Assembly (NCBI GenBank): GCA_020442235.1
Contig: JAGRKQ010000124.1
Coordinates: forward strand, 1 to 7,516
Direction: 5' to 3'
Source: Hyphomicrobiaceae bacterium
GTDB lineage: Bacteria > Pseudomonadota > Alphaproteobacteria > Rhizobiales > MH13
Length of the DNA stretch: 7,516 nt
How positions within the stretch are numbered: position 1 is the stretch's first letter; each line of letters begins with the position of its first letter. The notes under the pieces were generated by a model. That model had not been told where the DNA came from. It did no database searches and was given only the letters and a program-made list of their open reading frames with translations. Of the stretch, positions 5,172 through 7,516 are shown piece by piece. The translations under genes were made by a program, and so were the position numbers.

Positions 5172-6385
5172 TCGGTGCGCTTGGCTCCGCGCTGATGTTC
5201 CAGGCCGGCTACAACGCGGCGATCGCGGCGCTGGGTTCGGCGCTGTTCGGGGCTGCGGCCGGGGCTGTCGGCACGTTCCTGTTCCTGCGCAAGCGCTCGC
5301 TCGTTTCCGATGCGCTGGCCCACGCCACGCTGCCCGGCATTGCGCTCGCCTTCCTCGTCATGGCCTTTCTCGGCGGCTCGGGCCGCTGGCTGCCCGGCCT
5401 TCTTGCCGGCGCGGCGCTGGCGGCGATCACCGGGCTTTTCGCCGTTTCCTGGCTGACCCACCACACGCGGCTCAGCGAGGATGCGGCCATCGGCGCGGTG
5501 CTTTCGGCCTTTTTCGGTCTCGGCGTCGTTGTCCTCAGCCTGATCCAGACGCTTTCGGTCGGCGAGCCGGCGGGGCTCGACGGCTTTCTCCTCGGCTCGA
5601 CAGCGGGCATGGTGCGCAGCGACGTTGTGACGATCGCCGCCGGGGCGGTTGTCTCGCTCATCGTCCTCTTCCTTGCCCGAAGACCGCTGGCGCTGATCGC
5701 CTTCGATGCCGGCTATGGCGAGGCGCGCGGCTACCGGGTGCGCGGCTATGACATCCTTCTCATGGGGCTCGTCACGGCGATCACCGTGACCGGGTTGAAG
5801 ATCGTCGGGCTGGTGCTGGTGGTGGCGCTGCTCATCATACCGCCGGCGATGGCGCGGTTCTGGACGGACCGGCTGGGGGTGATGCTTGCGGTCTCGGCGG
5901 CGGGCGGGGCGCTCTCCGGCTACGGCGGAGCGGCCTTTTCGGCCGCCGCGCCCGACCTTCCGACCGGACCGGTGATCGTGCTCCTTGCCTTCGTTCTGTT
6001 CTTCGTCTCCATGCTGGCCGCGCCGCGCCGGGGCATTCTGGCGCGGGCGCTGAAGGCGCGGCGGTTCGAGCTTGCCGTGCACCGCCGGCAGGGGCTTCTG
6101 GCGCTGTCGCATGACGAGCCGATCTATGACCGGCTGACGCTGAAGGTGTTGCGCCGGGCCGGGTTCGTGCGCGGCGACGGCGTTGTGACGGCGGAAGGGC
6201 TCGTTGCGGCGCAGGCGGCGCGGGACGATGAAATCCGCCGCATCACCGGCGAGCGGCTGTTCCCGCAGGCCGCGTCCGGTTCCGTGCTCGATCCACTGGA
6301 CGTGCGCTATACGCCGGACGAGATCGCCGCCATCGAGCGGGCTGTATCCGAACGGACGCTCGGTCAGCCGGAGGGTGCGGCATGA
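5168..6385 (+). CDS. troC: Metal ABC transporter permease (ABC-3 family) with a C-terminal soluble extension
   Basis: A 405-residue inner-membrane permease. Residues about 10-285 are the usual ABC-3 fold of multiple hydrophobic helices, including the conserved FLRKRSLVSDALAHATLPGIALAF stretch (about 39-62), the AFDAGYGEARGY loop that is likely to contact the ATPase (about 177-188), and the GLVLVVALLIIPPAMARF helix with paired prolines. Family members normally end near residue 285-290. Here a further 120 hydrophilic residues follow (about 286-405), beginning with a basic stretch and containing LKVLRRAGFVRGDGVVTAEGLVAAQAARDDEIRR and later LDPLDVRYTPDEIAAIE. This resembles the wing and following helices of DtxR-type repressors seen fused to some metal permeases, but the first helices of the helix-turn-helix look shortened. 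The ATG overlaps the ATPase stop as ATGA. It probably pairs with the next permease as a heterodimer. Confidence 0.9.
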   Translation: MIGALGSALMFQAGYNAAIAALGSALFGAAAGAVGTFLFLRKRSLVSDALAHATLPGIALAFLVMAFLGGSGRWLPGLLAGAALAAITGLFAVSWLTHHTRLSEDAAIGAVLSAFFGLGVVVLSLIQTLSVGEPAGLDGFLLGSTAGMVRSDVVTIAAGAVVSLIVLFLARRPLALIAFDAGYGEARGYRVRGYDILLMGLVTAITVTGLKIVGLVLVVALLIIPPAMARFWTDRLGVMLAVSAAGGALSGYGGAAFSAAAPDLPTGPVIVLLAFVLFFVSMLAAPRRGILARALKARRFELAVHRRQGLLALSHDEPIYDRLTLKVLRRAGFVRGDGVVTAEGLVAAQAARDDEIRRITGERLFPQAASGSVLDPLDVRYTPDEIAAIERAVSERTLGQPEGAA

Positions 6386-7293
6386 GCGCGGAATTCGTGC
6401 AGCTCTCCCTGACGCCGATCCTCACCGGCCTCTTCGCGGCCATGGCCTGCGCCCTGCCGGGCAATTTCCTCGTTCTCAGGCGCCAGGCGCTGATCGGCGA
6501 TGCGATCAGCCACGTCGTGCTGCCGGGGATCGTTGCCGCCTTTCTCGTCACCGGCACGATTGCGGCGGTGCCGATGCTGATCGGCGCGGCGCTGGCCGCC
6601 GTTCTCGCCGCGGTGATGATCGAACTGATCCGCCGCCTCGGGCGCATCGAACCGGGCGCGGCGATGGGCGTCGTTTTCACCACGCTCTTTGCCGCTGGCG
6701 TTCTGGTGCTGGAACAGGCCGATACGAGCCGGGTGCATCTTGACGTGGAGCACGCTCTTTATGGCAGCCTTGAAAGCCTCATCTGGCTCGATGCCGAGGG
6801 CTGGGGATCGCTCGCCGATCCGGCTGCGCTCGCCGGCCTGCCGCCGGAACTGGTGCGCATGGCGCTGGCTTTCGCGCTCATCACGCTTCTGACGGTTCTG
6901 TTCTGGCGTCCGCTTGCGATCAGCACCTTTGACGAAGGCTTTGCGGCAACCCTTGGCCTGCCGGTGCGGGCGATCGGGCTGGGCCTTACGGTGCTGGCGG
7001 CGCTGGCGGCGGTGGCCGCCTTCGATGCGGTCGGCTCGATCCTGGTGATCGCGATGTTCATCTGCCCGCCGGCCGCGGCCCGGCTTCTGACCGACAATCT
7101 CGCCCGTCAGGTGGCGATCAGCCTGATGATCGCCGCGCTCGTCTCGGTGGCGGGCTATGTGCTCGCCGGCTACGGGCCGTTGTGGTTCGGCCGGCAGGAC
7201 AGTCTCAGCGCTGCGGGGATGATCGCGGCGCTGTCGGGGCTGGCGCTGTTTGCGGCCGCGCTCTTCCGGCGCGGGGGACGCCGCGCCGGCTGA
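6382..7293 (+). CDS. troD: Second metal ABC transporter permease (ABC-3 family)
   Basis: A 303-residue inner-membrane permease of the same family as the preceding gene but without its tail. It shows the conserved FLVLRRQALIGDAISHVVLPGIVAAF segment (about 29-54), the STFDEGFAATLGLPV loop likely to contact the ATPase, and SILVIAMFICPPAAARLLTDNL near the C-terminal helices, ending in a short basic tail (RRGGRRAG). The start is well supported: GGAGGG (6370-6375) is six bases before the ATG, which overlaps the upstream stop as ATGA. Having two different permeases, one with and one without a C-terminal extension, is the organisation of TroCD/SitCD systems rather than of single-permease ZnuB systems. 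It is the last gene of the operon; no terminator hairpin follows, because the next gene converges after four bases. Confidence 0.93.
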   Translation: MSAEFVQLSLTPILTGLFAAMACALPGNFLVLRRQALIGDAISHVVLPGIVAAFLVTGTIAAVPMLIGAALAAVLAAVMIELIRRLGRIEPGAAMGVVFTTLFAAGVLVLEQADTSRVHLDVEHALYGSLESLIWLDAEGWGSLADPAALAGLPPELVRMALAFALITLLTVLFWRPLAISTFDEGFAATLGLPVRAIGLGLTVLAALAAVAAFDAVGSILVIAMFICPPAAARLLTDNLARQVAISLMIAALVSVAGYVLAGYGPLWFGRQDSLSAAGMIAALSGLALFAAALFRRGGRRAG

Positions 7294-7297
7294 GGCG

Positions 7298-7516
7298 TCA
7301 GGCGGCGGCGGTGCTGCGCTGGCGCCAGGAAACCGCAAGCCGCGTGATCACGATCCCGGCGACCAGGGCAGCCACGAAGATGAACACCTCCGTCACGCCG
7401 GTGCCGAGGGCGGGCAGGGCGCCACCCGGACAGAAGCCGGCAATGCCCCAGCCGATGCCGAAGAGGCCGGCGCCGATGAAGAGCTGGGCGTTCAGCGTGC
7501 CCTTGGGCGGCACCAG
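7298..7516 (-). CDS. YeeE/YedE-type membrane protein (DUF6691-like), 3' part only
   Basis: The C-terminal 72 residues of a membrane protein that continues past the right edge of the window. The visible part has the half-repeat seen in the YeeE/YedE (thiosulfate-transporter TsuA-related) family: LFIGAGLFGIGWGIAGFCPGGALPALGTG, with the conserved cysteine in GFCPG, then a hydrophobic helix VFIFVAALVAGIVITRLAV and a short basic tail. In the family this cysteine lines the path for sulfur compounds. Short two-protein forms, often next to sulfur-oxidising or sulfide-detoxifying genes, are known in proteobacteria; this C-terminal piece fits the second (DUF6691-like) partner. The frame is open to the right edge, and a GTG near 7513 is probably internal. 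A sulfur-transport role is inferred from family only. Confidence 0.8.
   Translation of the reverse strand: MVPPKGTLNAQLFIGAGLFGIGWGIAGFCPGGALPALGTGVTEVFIFVAALVAGIVITRLAVSWRQRSTAAA

Noticed and set aside
5105..6112. 335-residue minus-strand open frame opposite the first permease (also 6364-7338 opposite the second)
   Set aside because: Both are highly charged Arg/Asp/Gln-rich translations, as expected from the reverse of hydrophobic GC-rich membrane protein genes; no initiation signals or family resemblance.

Overview
The window is a GC-rich stretch with the gene style of an alphaproteobacterium. The clues are the Mur/Fur-type regulator without zinc-knuckle cysteines beside a Mn/Zn-type ABC transporter, the 3-hydroxybutyrate dehydrogenase and the IspG N-terminus. 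A Rhizobiales-like or Rhodobacterales-like host is the best guess, but the sequence alone does not fix the genus. Nearly all of it is protein-coding, and I see no rRNA, tRNA, CRISPR array, insertion sequence or phage gene.

Left part (1-2247). The first 186 bases are the 5' end of ispG on the minus strand, cut by the window edge. A roughly 250-base divergent spacer follows, then a two-gene plus-strand unit: bdhA (3-hydroxybutyrate dehydrogenase) and a patatin-like lipid acyl hydrolase. The second gene appears to start at a TTG that overlaps the bdhA stop codon (TTGA). The pairing suggests a role around polyhydroxybutyrate, ketone-body or lipid carbon turnover, which is inference.

Middle (2193-3387). 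Two minus-strand genes lie here. One encodes a small unrecognised protein whose 3' end overlaps the tail of the patatin gene by 55 bases. The other is a Fur-superfamily regulator, most likely Mur. A 200-base spacer divides the regulator from the transporter operon and contains a perfect interrupted palindrome, TGCAAAT-N7-ATTTGCA. It abuts a good -35 hexamer for the transporter operon, so it is probably the regulator's operator.

Right part (3388-7293). This is a tightly packed four-gene metal-uptake operon of the TroABCD/SitABCD/MntABC class: periplasmic binding protein (with a twin-arginine-type leader), ATPase, and two ABC-3 family permeases, joined by an 8-base gap and two ATGA overlaps. 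The binding protein carries the His-His-His-Asp ligand set of TroA. The first permease has an extra soluble tail of about 120 residues that resembles a reduced DtxR-type winged-helix region. Together with the adjacent regulator, the operon most likely imports manganese (possibly zinc or iron) under metal-dependent repression.

Right edge (7298-7516). The 3' end of a minus-strand YeeE/YedE-type (DUF6691-like) membrane protein gene, probably for sulfur-compound transport, converges on the last permease with only 4 bases between the stop codons.

Nothing here amounts to a clearly new system. The points most worth checking are the permease tail, the single compact operator, the Tat-type leader on the metal-binding protein, and the small unknown gene overlapping the patatin gene.
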